Assembly: GCA_030374805.1 (NCBI GenBank)
Contig: JARGSG010000225.1
Coordinates: forward strand, 744,001-808,000
From: Gracilaria gracilis
Lineage: Eukaryota > Rhodophyta > Florideophyceae > Gracilariales > Gracilariaceae
Reading direction: 5' to 3'
DNA: 64,000 nucleotides
Part shown: one piece after another, positions 51,610 to 62,131 of the stretch
How the letters are laid out: each line of letters starts with the position of its first letter
How positions within the stretch are numbered: position 1 is the first letter of the stretch
Made by a program: the position numbers and the translations under genes
Notes under the pieces: model-generated
The model's database searches: none
The model's input: only the letters and a program-made list of their open reading frames with translations
Told to the model about the DNA's origin: nothing

Positions 51610-52102
51610 TTACACACGGGCGCGCGCGGCGGCAGTGTGACGAGTGCGCGGCGGCGCGCGATGCAATTTACAGCGGCGCCGCGCGCGCCGCCAAGTTGGG
51701 CGCTCGCGCGGGGCCGCAACAACGAAGCCGTTTACAGCGCGCGCGCGCCAATATACATAACAAAAGCGCGCGCGCACGCAGCCGCCCATTCCCGCACTCG
51801 CCGCGCGCGCCGCTCACGTGTCTCGCTCAAATTCGTCGATTCACTACAAGCGCGCCGCATTGCTGGCGCCGTACGGCCACACGTTTGGCGCGCGTTGCCC
51901 GCGCCAAGCGCCGCCCACTTGCTGCCCGCTGTCCGCTGTTGTCCGCTGCCCGTTGTCCGCTGCCGCCGCTACCGCCGCTACCGCCGCTACCGCCGTCTAG
52001 CATTATGATACTAGTTCTTTATTCCAGTCCATCAGTTGTTTATCAAATTACTTAGTGTACACTGCGGCGGCGGCGGAGGCGGCGGCGCTGCCGCCGCGTG
52101 CT

Positions 52103-52190
52103 TCTCTCTCTCTATATCTCTCTCTCTATCTCTCTCTCTCTATCTCTCTACCTCTCTCTCTATCTTTCTCTATCTCTCTCTCTATCTACC
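52103..52190. repeat. (TC)n / TATCTCTC microsatellite
   Basis: A pyrimidine-rich tract of TCTC and TATCTC units about 85 bp long, downstream of the C2H2 gene's 3' end. Confidence 0.85.
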
Positions 52191-52371
52191 GCAAAAGTGC
52201 GAACGACCTTTCACACCCGAAATGATACGAAGAAGGAAAAGAAAATAAAAGAAGAAAAAAAAAAGGAAACAAAAAATAAAGGCGTCGTCGGCTTTTTCCC
52301 CCCGCCCACACACGCCACTCTCTATAACGATACCAACATAACTCATATATATCATCAAAAAGCAGCAGAGC

Positions 52372-53373
52372 TCACAGACCCTCCACCTGCGCGCTCACGC
52401 CAAACGCCTGCAGGTTGTCCAGGTCCAGCGGACCGAAGCGCGTGTCAAGCGCCGAGAACGCGCCGCACGACGCGCCGCCGTACGGCGAGAAGAGCGCCGA
52501 CTGGTCCGTGTCGTCCATGATGCTGGCCACGTCCTCCAGCCCGATCTGCATCTGTAGCGACGCCGCCGGGCCGTGCCTCACGTCCAGCGCGAACGAAAAG
52601 TCGTCCAGTTCCAGCATCGGCTGCGACTCCATCGCCGAGTCAGTGCCGGACGAGCAATCAAAAAACGACGCTGCCTCCGTCAGCGGCGAGCACGGCGCGC
52701 CCACACCGTACGCCTCTGCGTACTGCGGCTGCGGCTGTGGCTGTGGCTGTGGCGGCGCCACTTCCAGCGCCGACGGCGGCGGCGCAGACAGCGCCATGTG
52801 CGCTACGTGCGCCGCCGTGGGAGGCTGTTGCTGCTGCTGCTGCTGTTGCTGCACCAGCTTGCACACCTTCTTCTTCTTGCAGGGCGGCTTGGTGCGCTTG
52901 GTGCGCGCGCCCAGCTTGCTGAGATCCACGCTGGACGTGGCCGTGCGCAACGAGCTGCTGCTGGCGGCGCACGCCGAGCGCGGGCGCTTGCGCTGCGCGC
53001 CCGACGACGCCGTGGTAGACGGCGCGTCGCTCGACGTGGCCGAGCAGTTGTTGTTGTTGTTGTTGCTGTTGTTGTCCTTGCGCGAATGCCATACGGTGTG
53101 CGACGACAGCGAGGAGCGCCACTTGAACTTCTTGTTGCAGTCGGGCCGATCGCACTCGAACGGCTGCTCGCCCGTGTGCAGCCGCAGATGAGCCTTGAGG
53201 TTGTACTTTTTGGAGAACGATTTGGCGCAGGTGGCGTACGGGCACACATGCGATTCGGGCGACTTGGACGAGGCGGACGACTTGGCGGTGGTGGTGTTGG
53301 ACGAGTTGGTGAGGGAGGAAGAAGTGGTGGTGGAGGAGGTAGAGGGCGACACGGACGAAGCGCGGGCGACCAT
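52372..53373 (-). CDS. C2H2 zinc-finger transcription factor with polyglutamine and polyasparagine tracts
   Basis: A 333-residue protein from ATG 53373. The open frame extends upstream only through a proline-rich C-run leader, with an alternative ATG at 53517. After a Ser/Thr-rich start come two adjacent TFIIIA-type fingers with C-x4-C-x12-H-x3-H spacing: CPYATC..HLRLH at about 44-66 and CDRPDC..HTVWH at about 74-96. The first carries the typical TGEQPF linker. Downstream are poly-Asn and poly-Gln runs, a basic segment (RTKRTKPPCKKKKVCK) likely to be a nuclear signal, a PQ-repeat, and an acidic/hydrophobic C-terminal region (LELDDFSFALDV) that could activate transcription. Target genes are unknown. 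Confidence 0.75.
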   Translation of the reverse strand: MVARASSVSPSTSSTTTSSSLTNSSNTTTAKSSASSKSPESHVCPYATCAKSFSKKYNLKAHLRLHTGEQPFECDRPDCNKKFKWRSSLSSHTVWHSRKDNNSNNNNNNCSATSSDAPSTTASSGAQRKRPRSACAASSSSLRTATSSVDLSKLGARTKRTKPPCKKKKVCKLVQQQQQQQQQPPTAAHVAHMALSAPPPSALEVAPPQPQPQPQPQYAEAYGVGAPCSPLTEAASFFDCSSGTDSAMESQPMLELDDFSFALDVRHGPAASLQMQIGLEDVASIMDDTDQSALFSPYGGASCGAFSALDTRFGPLDLDNLQAFGVSAQVEGL

Positions 53374-53461
53374 GGCTACGTACTGTTGGAGAGCGAGAGA
53401 GGGGGGAGGGGGGAGTGCGGAAAAGAGTGAGCGGAAAAAGAGTGAGCGGAAAAAGTAGGGC

Positions 53462-53488
53462 GGGGGGGGAGGGGGGGGAGGGGGGGGA
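53462..53488. repeat. three G8 runs (G-quadruplex-prone) in the C2H2 leader
   Basis: Three runs of eight Gs separated by single As on the plus strand. In the minus-strand C2H2 transcript this reads as C8-U-C8-U-C8 in the leader; on the DNA template strand it could form a G-quadruplex. Confidence 0.7.
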
Positions 53489-55025
53489 GCGGAAAGTGAG
53501 GGAGATTGGCAAGGCATAAAGTTAAATAGCAGCGAAAAGAGGCGGCGCGCGGCGGGAACGACGCGCACGCGCGCGCGCGGCCAGCGGAGCCAAAAAGGTG
53601 TGCGAGCACTTTATAGCGTGGCAGTTGCCGGCGCGCAACGCGCGCGTGAATTGGGCGAATTCGGCGCGCTACGTCACGTGGACTGTGCACGACTCGCCAG
53701 CGCTTGAAGCGGCGCAGCGAGCGGCGGCGCGTACGACGCGCACGCGCGCGCCACGTGCGCGCCGCTCGCGCTGCGCGCGCTGCGCGCGCGCGCGCACCGC
53801 CGCCGCCCTTGTAACTTTATAGAACGCGGCGCTCACGCCGCTGCTGCCATATCATACGTGTACAGCTGCCGCCGCAAGCGCTTACATGCGCGCGCGCTGG
53901 TGGCGCCAGCTGTTTGGCGACGCTCACTCACACTCACACACACACGTCAGCCGTGGTGTAAACTGGCTGCACGCTTACCGAATGAACATGCGATTCAGCA
54001 ATTCAGCGCGCGCCGTCGCCGCGCATCTGTAAACAACGCCCCCCCCCCCCCCCCTGCTGCCGTCGTGCTGCGCCTCCGCCGTGCACTCCCCCCGAGGCGC
54101 TGCGCGCCTCACCCCCTCGCGCTGCTCGGCGCCCTCACGGCGAGCCACCCGCCACTGAGGGACCGCCCGCGCTGTTGGTGCCACCCGCCACAGCCAAACG
54201 GTATCATACTGTACATATCTATCTTCACCGGCTGTCCGCGCTGTTGTCGGGGTGGTAGATACAGCACTGTAGGGCGCCTTCGCGCTGCACCGTCGCGCTG
54301 CGCCGCGCGCCCGTGGTGCAATGATTAGATACGCTCCCCATCCCCCCCCCCCTCTTGTATATAACTTTGGGTCAAAAGTTAACTAGTCAGAGAATGCCTG
54401 CTGAAAACCTTCCGTGTTTTTCATCGTCATGTCCCAGCCGCACACGCGCGCTCGCTCTAGAGATAAGCACTTGCGCGCGCACATACACGCCGCACGCGCT
54501 TCGGCGCTGTATAAATGGGCAGCGCGCTTTAAACGTGCTGTTTTTAAGCGCACAAATAAGGCGCCGTTGCTTACCGAATTGTCGTCCAAGCCGCAACCGC
54601 TTCCTTTTGCTTGCCACAGTGCTCGCTTGTCGCCTGCACTCTCCACCACACACCGCACCGCCTCAATTTACACCTATGCGCTTCTCACTCACAGCACGCC
54701 CCAACGCTTTCCGTGCGCCCCCATCGCCGAAAACTCACGCAAATGGAAACGATCGCAATAATAAAAGCACTCGCTCGCTCCCTGTCGCTGCCTCACAACA
54801 TTCCTTCCCACCCGCCCGTTGCGTCTCCCTGCTCATATCATCTTCGCCACGTCGTGCCCCGCATACGTGATGCTGCTGCAGCAGCAGCTCAACTGTGCTG
54901 CATCTACTACAGTATCTACCAAGGGTATAAGCAAAACGCTTTCCTCTATCCCCAACGAATAAAACACACTAACCTTACAGATTGTGCACATTTGGGTCAT
55001 CATAGTGAACGTTAGCCCCCCTGTT

Positions 55026-55033
55026 TATAAATA
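55026..55033 (+). promoter_or_regulatory. TATA-like box upstream of DapL
   Basis: TATAAATA about 350 bp upstream of ATG 55384, in otherwise GC-rich DNA. It is a perfect consensus word, but the distance to the true transcription start is unknown. Confidence 0.3.
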
Positions 55034-55383
55034 AACCCAACTTCTACTGTATAACTTTACTCTCTTTCGTCTCAGTGCCGCAACTTGGCGCGCCGCTCCA
55101 TCCCTCTCTCACCCGCTGATGTCGCTGAATCGTGAATCGCCCGTTAATTAACTGTAGCCACCCATTGCTGTAATGCTTCTTTGTGTAAGCCATTGGCCTT
55201 TCCCCCACCCCCCCACCCCCTCCCGATCTGTGCAACGTGATCACCCGATGCAGATCACCGATCCACATTCATCACCGCACTTGTGTCCGATCGCGCTCCT
55301 GCCGATGCCTGCGATCACCTCCGTGCAGCCGCTGCCTCCGTCCCACGCATCAACTCCACTGTGCCCCCATCCTGCGCTCAAAC

Positions 55384-56742
55384 ATGGCCTTCATCAATCT
55401 CACCTCCACCTTCATCGCCGCTGCCGTCCGCCCCCACACGCGCGCCGTCTGTGCCGACGGCGCTGTGCGCGCGCAGCCGCCGCGTCATCGCCGCGCAGCG
55501 CAGCCCACGGCGTCGGCCGTGCCGCGCAATCAGAACTTCTCAAAGCTGCAGGCGGGCTACCTCTTCCCGGAGATCGGCCGTCGCCGCAACGCCTACCTCG
55601 CGCAAAACCCGCACGCCAACGTCATCTCGCTGGGCGTGGGCGACACCACCATGCCCATCCCGCCGCACATATGCAGCGGTCTCACGGAGGGCGCGTCCAA
55701 ACTGGCCACCGATGACGGTTACTCGGGCTATGGCGCCGAGCAGGGCATGGCCCAACTGCGTCGCAAGATCTCCTCCGTGCTGTACGGCGGGGCGATTGCG
55801 CCGGAGGAAGTGTTTGTGTCGGATGGTGCAAAGTGCGACATTTCTCGCCTGCAGCAGGTGTTTGGCTCCAGTATTACCATCGCTGTACAGGACCCCAGCT
55901 ACCCGGTGTACGTTGATACTTCCGTCATGCTGGGTCAGACGGGGCAGTATGACCAGTCTACGTCGCAGTTTAAAGGCATTGCATACATGCGTTGTGACGC
56001 TTCAAACGCCTTCTTCCCGGATCTCAGCACCGTGCCTCGCACCGATTTGATCTTCTTCTGCAGCCCGAATAACCCTACTGGCGCTGCTGCCACTCGCGAG
56101 CAACTGACGCAGCTGGTTCAGTTTGCCTCCAAGAACGGCAGTATTATTGTGTTTGACGCTGCGTATGCGCCGTTTATCAACGATCCGAATGTCCCCACCA
56201 GCATTTTTGAAATCGAAGGAGCGCGCGAGGTTGCTATTGAAGTCAATTCCTTCTCCAAGTATGCTGGCTTTACTGGCGTGCGTCTGGGCTGGGTTGTGGT
56301 GCCAAACGAGTTGACGTTTGCTGATGGCAGTCCAGTGCGCGCTGATTTCAATCGTGTCATGACCACGTGCTTTAACGGCGCCAGCAGCATCTCGCAACAC
56401 GGTGGGCTCGCTTGTTTAGACGACCAAGGTAGGAAGGAGATTCAAGATCTTATTGCCTACTATCTTGGCAATGCCGCCCTGTTACGAACTACTATGACTG
56501 AGCTAGGTTTTGATGTGTACGGTGGAACTGACGCCCCCTACATCTGGGTGCGATTCCCGGGAAAGAACAGCTGGGATGTTTTCAATCAAATCTTGGAGGA
56601 GGCTCAGGTGGTCACAATTCCGGGTGCTGGCTTTGGCCCAGGCGGAGAGGGCTATCTTCGCCTCAGCGCTTTTGCCCCTCGAGAGGCTTGTGAAGAAGCG
56701 TGCAAACGACTGCGACTAATGTACGCAAGCGTAGCGGCCTAA
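55384..56742 (+). CDS. DAPL: LL-diaminopimelate aminotransferase (plastid lysine synthesis)
   Basis: A 452-residue protein from ATG 55384 (the frame opens 49 codons upstream at a GTG). It converts tetrahydrodipicolinate directly to LL-diaminopimelate using glutamate, the short route to lysine in plants, algae and some bacteria. Residues 1-48 are a Ser/Ala/Arg-rich transit peptide. The enzyme then starts NFSKLQAGYLFPEIGRRRNAY and has SLGVGDTTMPIPPHI, SDGAKCDISRLQ, PSYPVYVDTSVM, CSPNNPTGAA and the PLP-lysine motif SFSKYAGFTGVRLGW near 290. All marker segments of the DapL subfamily are present. Its 3' end faces DRG2 at 76 bp. Confidence 0.95.
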   Translation: MAFINLTSTFIAAAVRPHTRAVCADGAVRAQPPRHRRAAQPTASAVPRNQNFSKLQAGYLFPEIGRRRNAYLAQNPHANVISLGVGDTTMPIPPHICSGLTEGASKLATDDGYSGYGAEQGMAQLRRKISSVLYGGAIAPEEVFVSDGAKCDISRLQQVFGSSITIAVQDPSYPVYVDTSVMLGQTGQYDQSTSQFKGIAYMRCDASNAFFPDLSTVPRTDLIFFCSPNNPTGAAATREQLTQLVQFASKNGSIIVFDAAYAPFINDPNVPTSIFEIEGAREVAIEVNSFSKYAGFTGVRLGWVVVPNELTFADGSPVRADFNRVMTTCFNGASSISQHGGLACLDDQGRKEIQDLIAYYLGNAALLRTTMTELGFDVYGGTDAPYIWVRFPGKNSWDVFNQILEEAQVVTIPGAGFGPGGEGYLRLSAFAPREACEEACKRLRLMYASVAA

Positions 56743-56818
56743 GGCAATTGATCTACGGGTTTGAATTTGTGAGCATCACACACGGGGTTCATTCTTTTTC
56801 CCAAGTGTTCCAAACATC

Positions 56819-58129
56819 TCATTTAGTAACGATTTGAACAACGTCTTCGTCGGTTAGATTATGAGACAGTCCAACGCGCTGTGGGTCGTGCTTCGTAGAT
56901 TTTCCCCACACAAGAGCGTACCGAAATTGTGATGGATCTGCCAGACTTCTGTGGATCGCGCGACATGCGTCTTCCACCTTGCTGCCCCCGCGAAGTACGA
57001 TAGGTTCCCCAAAGTCTGGAGTTGAGCCTTGTTTCTTGGTGTATACTCTACAAAGTTGTAGGTATTCCCATATTTGCTCCACAACGTAGTCGAGGTTCAA
57101 TTTCAATAAACATGACATCACCACCGAGTTTGGCTCTCGCGCTAGTCGATCCACTTCTTCCAACGAAACGGCGTCGATTTTGCTGTACAGGTACAGGCAC
57201 TTGATGTACTGTCTGTTTCCATCGAGCACATCAATGAGCTCATCCACACTTATGTCTTCACGGATCAGAAGTTCGGCGTTATGAATCTTGTACTCTTTCA
57301 ATACACTTAGTGCGGTTTTCTCGGTCATTTTTGTCAGCGGAACGGTTGCTGTCAAGGCGATTCCTCCGGTTTGTTTTGGTCTGAAATACACATCTGGTGG
57401 TCTCTTATTAAGTCGGATCCCAACAGACTCAAGTTCATTCTCCAAGAGAGTCCTTTGCACATCCGATTTTGTGGCATCAAGCATAAGCAAAATGAGGTCT
57501 GCTGAGCGTGCTACGGCGATTACCTGCCGACCCCGTCCTTTTCCTTGCGCGGCGCCCTCAATGATACCAGGTAAATCCAACAACTGGATTGTAGCTCCTT
57601 TGTGCTCGAGGATACCCGGCACACATGTCAATGTGGTAAACTCGTCTAATGGGGGAAAGAAGGATCATGGAAAACGGCTGAATTTGTTAGGTGTACAGCA
57701 TATACAAGGCGCTAGAAGTGGATTGATTCACGTACAGTTCGCAGCTTCACTCTTGGTATCCGTAACAGTACTTAGGAAAGTACTCTTTCCAGTCGATGGA
57801 AAGCCTACAACTGCGACTCTGGCATCGCCGTGTTTGACAACCTCAAATCCCCGATCTGCAGCGTTTCCTCCTGTTTTTGGACCATCTAGAGCTTCGCGAC
57901 GTAGTTTCGCAAGTTTTGCTTTGAGGATTCCCAGATGCTTTGGAGGGCACCGAAATTCGATTGCCATGTGGTTAGTCGCACGTTTGGAATCTGACGTTGC
58001 TTGCACCCTTGCATCTTTCAGACACACTCACTTTTGATTCCTGTTTTAACTCACTCCTTCAGTGGCCTTGTTCTTCTGGGTACGGGCCATTTCGGCTTCA
58101 ATATCTTTGATTCTTTCTTGAACACCCAT
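56819..58129 (-). CDS. DRG2: developmentally regulated GTP-binding protein 2 (DRG2), three exons
   Basis: Spliced on the minus strand: exon 1 58129-58055 (MGVQERIKDIEAEMARTQKN..), intron 58054-57938 (117 nt, GTGAGT donor, GACTAAC branch-like, AAG acceptor), exon 2 57937-57736, intron 57735-57646 (90 nt, GTACGT..TTAG), exon 3 57645-56819. The joins are in phase and give 367 residues, close to the family norm. Motifs: G1 GFPSTGKST, G2 region YEFTTLTCVPG (created by the second splice), G3 DLPGIIEGAAQGKGRGRQ, G4 SKID, and a C-terminal TGS domain with RYALVWGKSTKHDPQRVGL. DRG proteins are translation-associated GTPases partnered with DFRP proteins. Confidence 0.93.
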
Positions 58130-58756
58130 CTTGTCGCGTGTGATACGATCGCGTATGCAAGCAAAACGTCGGAACAGAAAACTAGCGTACGGAGTAGAAA
58201 AAGCGGTTTTCCCTTCACAATGAGCTCTCCAAGTAAATTTTCAGAGCGGTAGGACCGATAGACCTCTTTCCAAGAATGATGCCGCCAGACTGTTGTTTGA
58301 AGTGAAGATGTTTGAACAGGCAGCAACACAACAACGATAGCGTTTCTCTTCGCATCAACAGCAAGCCGCATGCGCGATGGCATTATTTGCTGTAGTGTAG
58401 GGCTCTGATCCGGAACTGTTGGTGCCTTTTTCCAGATCCAAGATCTGGTCCTATTAATTTATCGTTTTTTTAGATAGGAATGCTGGCCTGGTGAAACGGT
58501 CCAGCAAGCCGCCCCCAGTCTACCCTTGTAGATCGATAGCTCCGTCGCGAGATCAACTCCATTCGTAGTTCCGATTTTGGTACCTGCTCATCTTACCCGC
58601 ACAGCTCGAGCACTAACCAAGGTATTTGCCACAATAAGAACCAGACGCTCCAGCAGCCGGGCGGCACCATTTTCTCCTTCGCGATAGTGAACACGCAGAC
58701 TTTAACTACCGCTACATAACAGGGATCCACTTGGTGATTTCGCGCGAATCTCAACA
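58130..58756. promoter_or_regulatory. divergent promoter region between DRG2 and the Tic110 gene
   Basis: A 627-bp spacer between oppositely oriented starts. It must hold both promoters. A minus-strand frame here (58051-58383) includes DRG2 exon 1 but no separate gene. Confidence 0.4.
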
Positions 58757-61700
58757 ATGCCAATTAGCGTTGCATTTCTTCAGGGGTCTGCCCTGCCGTT
58801 GACACGTCCCAGACCCAGACTGAAGCCATCCCCATTTGCTTCTCCTCGACCCGAACCCCGGTTTCGAGTGGCTCGTCGGTCATTGATTTCAGCTTCTGCC
58901 TCTGAAAATGCTTCCTACGCGAGAGATTCAATGGATAGCGAGGTTGGATCAGGCCCAGATGTGGTGTTTGGCAATCTCACGATACCCGCGAGGGCGATTC
59001 TCTCAGGTCTCATTATTTCAGGTAGTGCAGCGCTTGGCACCAATCTGGCACCAAGTAAAGGTGTCTGGCGTCCAGTAGCTGGGGTCACCTGCGCTGTTGC
59101 AGCTACAGCCGGGGTGTTCACACTCCGGAAGGGACCAAAGAAAGCAGCACGAAAACATCTTGGAAACTTGATCTCCGACTTAGGATTGGATAACGCTGAT
59201 CTTGCCACCAAGGTTAGCCAGGCACAATCAAAGTTTGGGGTTAGTGACGATGAATTTGAGGCTATGAAGCTAATGTTGTATCAGTACTATCTGCTTGGAA
59301 TGCTTCGTAACTCGTCTGTTACTTTCGGTGAAATTTCTCAGCTTACCCGCTTAAAGCATGTTCTCTCGCTATCCGGAGCTGCCGCTGGAGATGCGCACTT
59401 TGAGGCTTCACGCGCCTTCTATAGAACCAATGTTGTCTTTTTGGAGGATGATGAAGACGCAGTTGCGCGCCAAAACGCTCAATGGAAGCTGAACAAGCTT
59501 TTGTTTCTATCGGATCGCATGTACGCAGACAAAGACACAGAAGAGGCCTATCGATATGAGAGGTCCAGATTGCTCAAGTTCTTTTCCCTTTCTACGGATG
59601 ATTACAATGAAAGACTCGAGAAGGTTTCGCTGCCCTTCTATCGGGATGTTGTTGGCCGTGCGTGCGTCGATGCATCTGTGACACAGGAAGATGTCATGGC
59701 TGCGCAAGCTGCGCTTGGGGTTCGAGATGTACAAGCCGCAAGGATACGCATTGACGCATACGCTGACCGGGTCGAATCACTTGTTAATGAAAAGGGGCGT
59801 TTGGATGAGGTTGACAACCTGTCCCTCGCTCGCCTCAAGAAGCTTTTGAAGATTGAAGATGATAGTGCTACATCTACTCTAAAGGCTTTGGCCGAGCCTG
59901 TGTTTAAAGTGGAGGTAGGAGCCGCTCTTGACGCCCTGAGCAAGGGCGAAGAGTCTGTGGCCAGTATATATGGCCGGTTGGCACTGAGACAAAGTGAACT
60001 ATCCTTCCCAGGAGATGCTGCCAGTGAAGTTCTGTCAAAAGTAATGACAGACCGTGCTATAGAGCTTGCACGAGTGGCAAGCAAGTACCTTCGCGTTCAA
60101 AACATCAACGGGTGTATCTCGCAATTACGGGAACTACTCCACTATGTTGATGGTGTTATACGGTTGATGGAACTATCTGACGACAACTTCAAGAACGACA
60201 CAGATGTAATTGGAAAATATTTGTCACATGTCTCAGTGGGTCTGTCTCGGACAGAACCACTCCAAATGTATCGCATTTTCCTATCCAAATGTCTTGAAGA
60301 TCGGCAGATTACAGAGGAAGAGGAAAAGGATATATCCAGGCTACGAATGGTTCTCGGTCTTTCGGTTGAGAATGCTTTGGAGGCCTTCAAGCTAGCCGCA
60401 GGCCCAGTATACAAAAAGGCTGTTGCTGATGCTGTAGAGAAAAAGAACTTCTCTGACGAGAAGAAGGCTGAAATTGGAAAGATTCGGGAAGACCTTGCTT
60501 TACCTCAAGAGACGGCAAAGATAATTGACGTTAATCAGTATAGTAATGTTTTGCGAAAGAAGGTCGAGGGCAATAGGATTCTCCAAGAGCAGGAAGCCCA
60601 AGAGCTTTTCGTGCTAAGGAATTTTTTGAACTTGTCTCAAGAAGATACGGCCCCCGTGCACAAGTCGTGTATGGGACCTGTGTATGAACAATCGGTAACA
60701 GAAGCTATGGGTCCGACTGGTATCATGTTGGACGAATATAAAAATGGGTTGGAACGATTGCGGGACAGGCTTGGCCTTTCCAAAGAAGATGCCGATGCTG
60801 CGTTTCACAAGGTCGTAAAGCAAAGAATGTTAATCTACATTAACCGGGCCATATCTCAGCTGGAAAAGAGAGGACAGTTCAGGGGCCAAAATGAACAACG
60901 AGATGTTGGAGATGATCCCAACATCAAGCGAGCTGGAGCTGTTTTAGGTATTGATGCCGGTGGACTTCCCATTGAGCTTTCGAATCTAGTTGATTTCTAT
61001 GTTCGCAATGGTCTCGTGAAGGAACAAGAGATTGAAGTTGAGGGAGAGAAAAAGACTGTAGCAACATACCCCGTTTCCCTTCGTGGCGATATACAGCCGA
61101 AGGTTTACAATGAGTTGTACAAGCAGTATGTCATTCAATGTTTCAGTGCTCAAACAAGGAACGAGAAGCAAAGATTGTTTTCAGCTCTTGACCAGCTGGG
61201 ATCGATTCTGGGGATGACCGAAGAAGAGATTGGCAAGATTCATTCTGAGATTGGGACAGTGATCTACAAAAACTACGTGAACCAAGCGCTGTTGAGAGGG
61301 CCTATTGAGGACAAGGACGTTGAGTTTTTGTCCAACATTCAACGCATGCTAAGCATGAAACCTGATCATTGCCAGACTCTCTTGAAGGACGCTAAAGAAA
61401 ACCGAATTTCCGTGCTGCTCGAGAAAATATTTGCTCAACCCAAGATCCTACCAGAGAGTGTCCATAAAATGAGAACCGCAGCAACCGCACTCGGCGTTGA
61501 TTTGGTGAAGGATCTCAAGGTGCCTATTGAACAACGAGGGAAGTTATTTGGAGTGGAAATCGATGCAGCTATCGACACCGGTGCTCTGAGTCCAGATAAT
61601 CAATCTTTGGTTGGCGAGGTACAAAAGAGCTTGTTTGTTGACGATGACACTGCAAAGAAGATCCTTCTCAGTTGCATTCAGCGCCGAACCCTATCGCACC

Positions 61701-61963
61701 TCGTTCAGGCTGCGGCAAGCTTACGCCAAAATCGATCTGAAACCGCTGTGACAGAGTTGAAAACAATGCTGCGATATGGGAAGTTGCTGCCCGCGAAAGT
61801 TAACGCCCCCGCTGTATCCACGACAGAGAAGCAAGAACTATACCTTCTCTTCCAGGCAGATACAATCACAGACGGTGCTATAAAGGACTCTGCCCGGGAG
61901 CAAATTAATCTGTTGAAGACAATGTTTGGTTTCTCCGATGCAGACTTGCAGGTTTTGGTTTGA
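58757..61963 (+). CDS. TIC110: Tic110-like inner-envelope plastid import protein
   Basis: A 1068-residue, intronless protein from ATG 58757. Tic110 sits in the inner plastid envelope and forms the stromal docking site where the Hsp93/Cpn60 motor meets incoming preproteins. Residues 1-50 are a Ser/Pro/Arg-rich transit peptide. Two hydrophobic helices follow (about 75-95 ILSGLIISGSAALGT and 105-122 VAGVTCAVAATAGVF). The remaining ~900 residues are an all-helical repeat region with recurring L-x2-L-G-(V/L)-S-x2-(D/E)-A units such as LGLSKEDADAAF. This architecture and length match Tic110. Its presence supports a plastid-bearing host. Confidence 0.85.
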   Translation: MPISVAFLQGSALPLTRPRPRLKPSPFASPRPEPRFRVARRSLISASASENASYARDSMDSEVGSGPDVVFGNLTIPARAILSGLIISGSAALGTNLAPSKGVWRPVAGVTCAVAATAGVFTLRKGPKKAARKHLGNLISDLGLDNADLATKVSQAQSKFGVSDDEFEAMKLMLYQYYLLGMLRNSSVTFGEISQLTRLKHVLSLSGAAAGDAHFEASRAFYRTNVVFLEDDEDAVARQNAQWKLNKLLFLSDRMYADKDTEEAYRYERSRLLKFFSLSTDDYNERLEKVSLPFYRDVVGRACVDASVTQEDVMAAQAALGVRDVQAARIRIDAYADRVESLVNEKGRLDEVDNLSLARLKKLLKIEDDSATSTLKALAEPVFKVEVGAALDALSKGEESVASIYGRLALRQSELSFPGDAASEVLSKVMTDRAIELARVASKYLRVQNINGCISQLRELLHYVDGVIRLMELSDDNFKNDTDVIGKYLSHVSVGLSRTEPLQMYRIFLSKCLEDRQITEEEEKDISRLRMVLGLSVENALEAFKLAAGPVYKKAVADAVEKKNFSDEKKAEIGKIREDLALPQETAKIIDVNQYSNVLRKKVEGNRILQEQEAQELFVLRNFLNLSQEDTAPVHKSCMGPVYEQSVTEAMGPTGIMLDEYKNGLERLRDRLGLSKEDADAAFHKVVKQRMLIYINRAISQLEKRGQFRGQNEQRDVGDDPNIKRAGAVLGIDAGGLPIELSNLVDFYVRNGLVKEQEIEVEGEKKTVATYPVSLRGDIQPKVYNELYKQYVIQCFSAQTRNEKQRLFSALDQLGSILGMTEEEIGKIHSEIGTVIYKNYVNQALLRGPIEDKDVEFLSNIQRMLSMKPDHCQTLLKDAKENRISVLLEKIFAQPKILPESVHKMRTAATALGVDLVKDLKVPIEQRGKLFGVEIDAAIDTGALSPDNQSLVGEVQKSLFVDDDTAKKILLSCIQRRTLSHLVQAAASLRQNRSETAVTELKTMLRYGKLLPAKVNAPAVSTTEKQELYLLFQADTITDGAIKDSAREQINLLKTMFGFSDADLQVLV

Positions 61964-62131
61964 AATCTCAACATGCATTGATTCAGGTGTCGGGCCGGAA
62001 CAATAACGGACATGAAGAGAATGAATGCTGTAGAACCCGCGTAGGCTCAGGAACCCACCCAACTAATTCCGAATTCATCTCACATGAAGGTCGTGAATAG
62101 CTCCACTGCCGCAAGACCTCTTGTGCTTCTG

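Larger units (their letters stand above)
50804..52371. other. very GC-rich spacer full of simple repeats
   Basis: Contains the ZDS promoter and the 3' region of the C2H2 gene. It holds a GGAA run near 51317-51340, a (CG)n run near 51589-51609, many GCGC steps, a (CCGCTA)n-like run near 51960-52000, a GGCGGC run near 52064-52090 and a (TC)n tract near 52103-52190. Long open frames here run antisense to ZDS or through repeats, and I do not believe them. Confidence 0.5.
53374..55383. other. 2-kb GC-rich divergent spacer between the C2H2 and DapL genes
   Basis: No gene. It contains the C/G-run leader of the C2H2 gene (53462-53488), dense GCGC around 53690-53810, a CA run near 53930-53944, a C-run near 54040-54057 and a TATA-like box near 55026. 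Many ATG-started frames are present, but all look compositional. Confidence 0.45.

Noticed and set aside
52415-53430. Long plus-strand frames rich in Cys, Arg or Val repeats
   Set aside because: Antisense of the poly-Gln/poly-Asn codons of the C2H2 gene. No independent signal.
57288-58037. 249-codon plus frame
   Set aside because: Antisense to DRG2 exons, spanning its introns. No domain.
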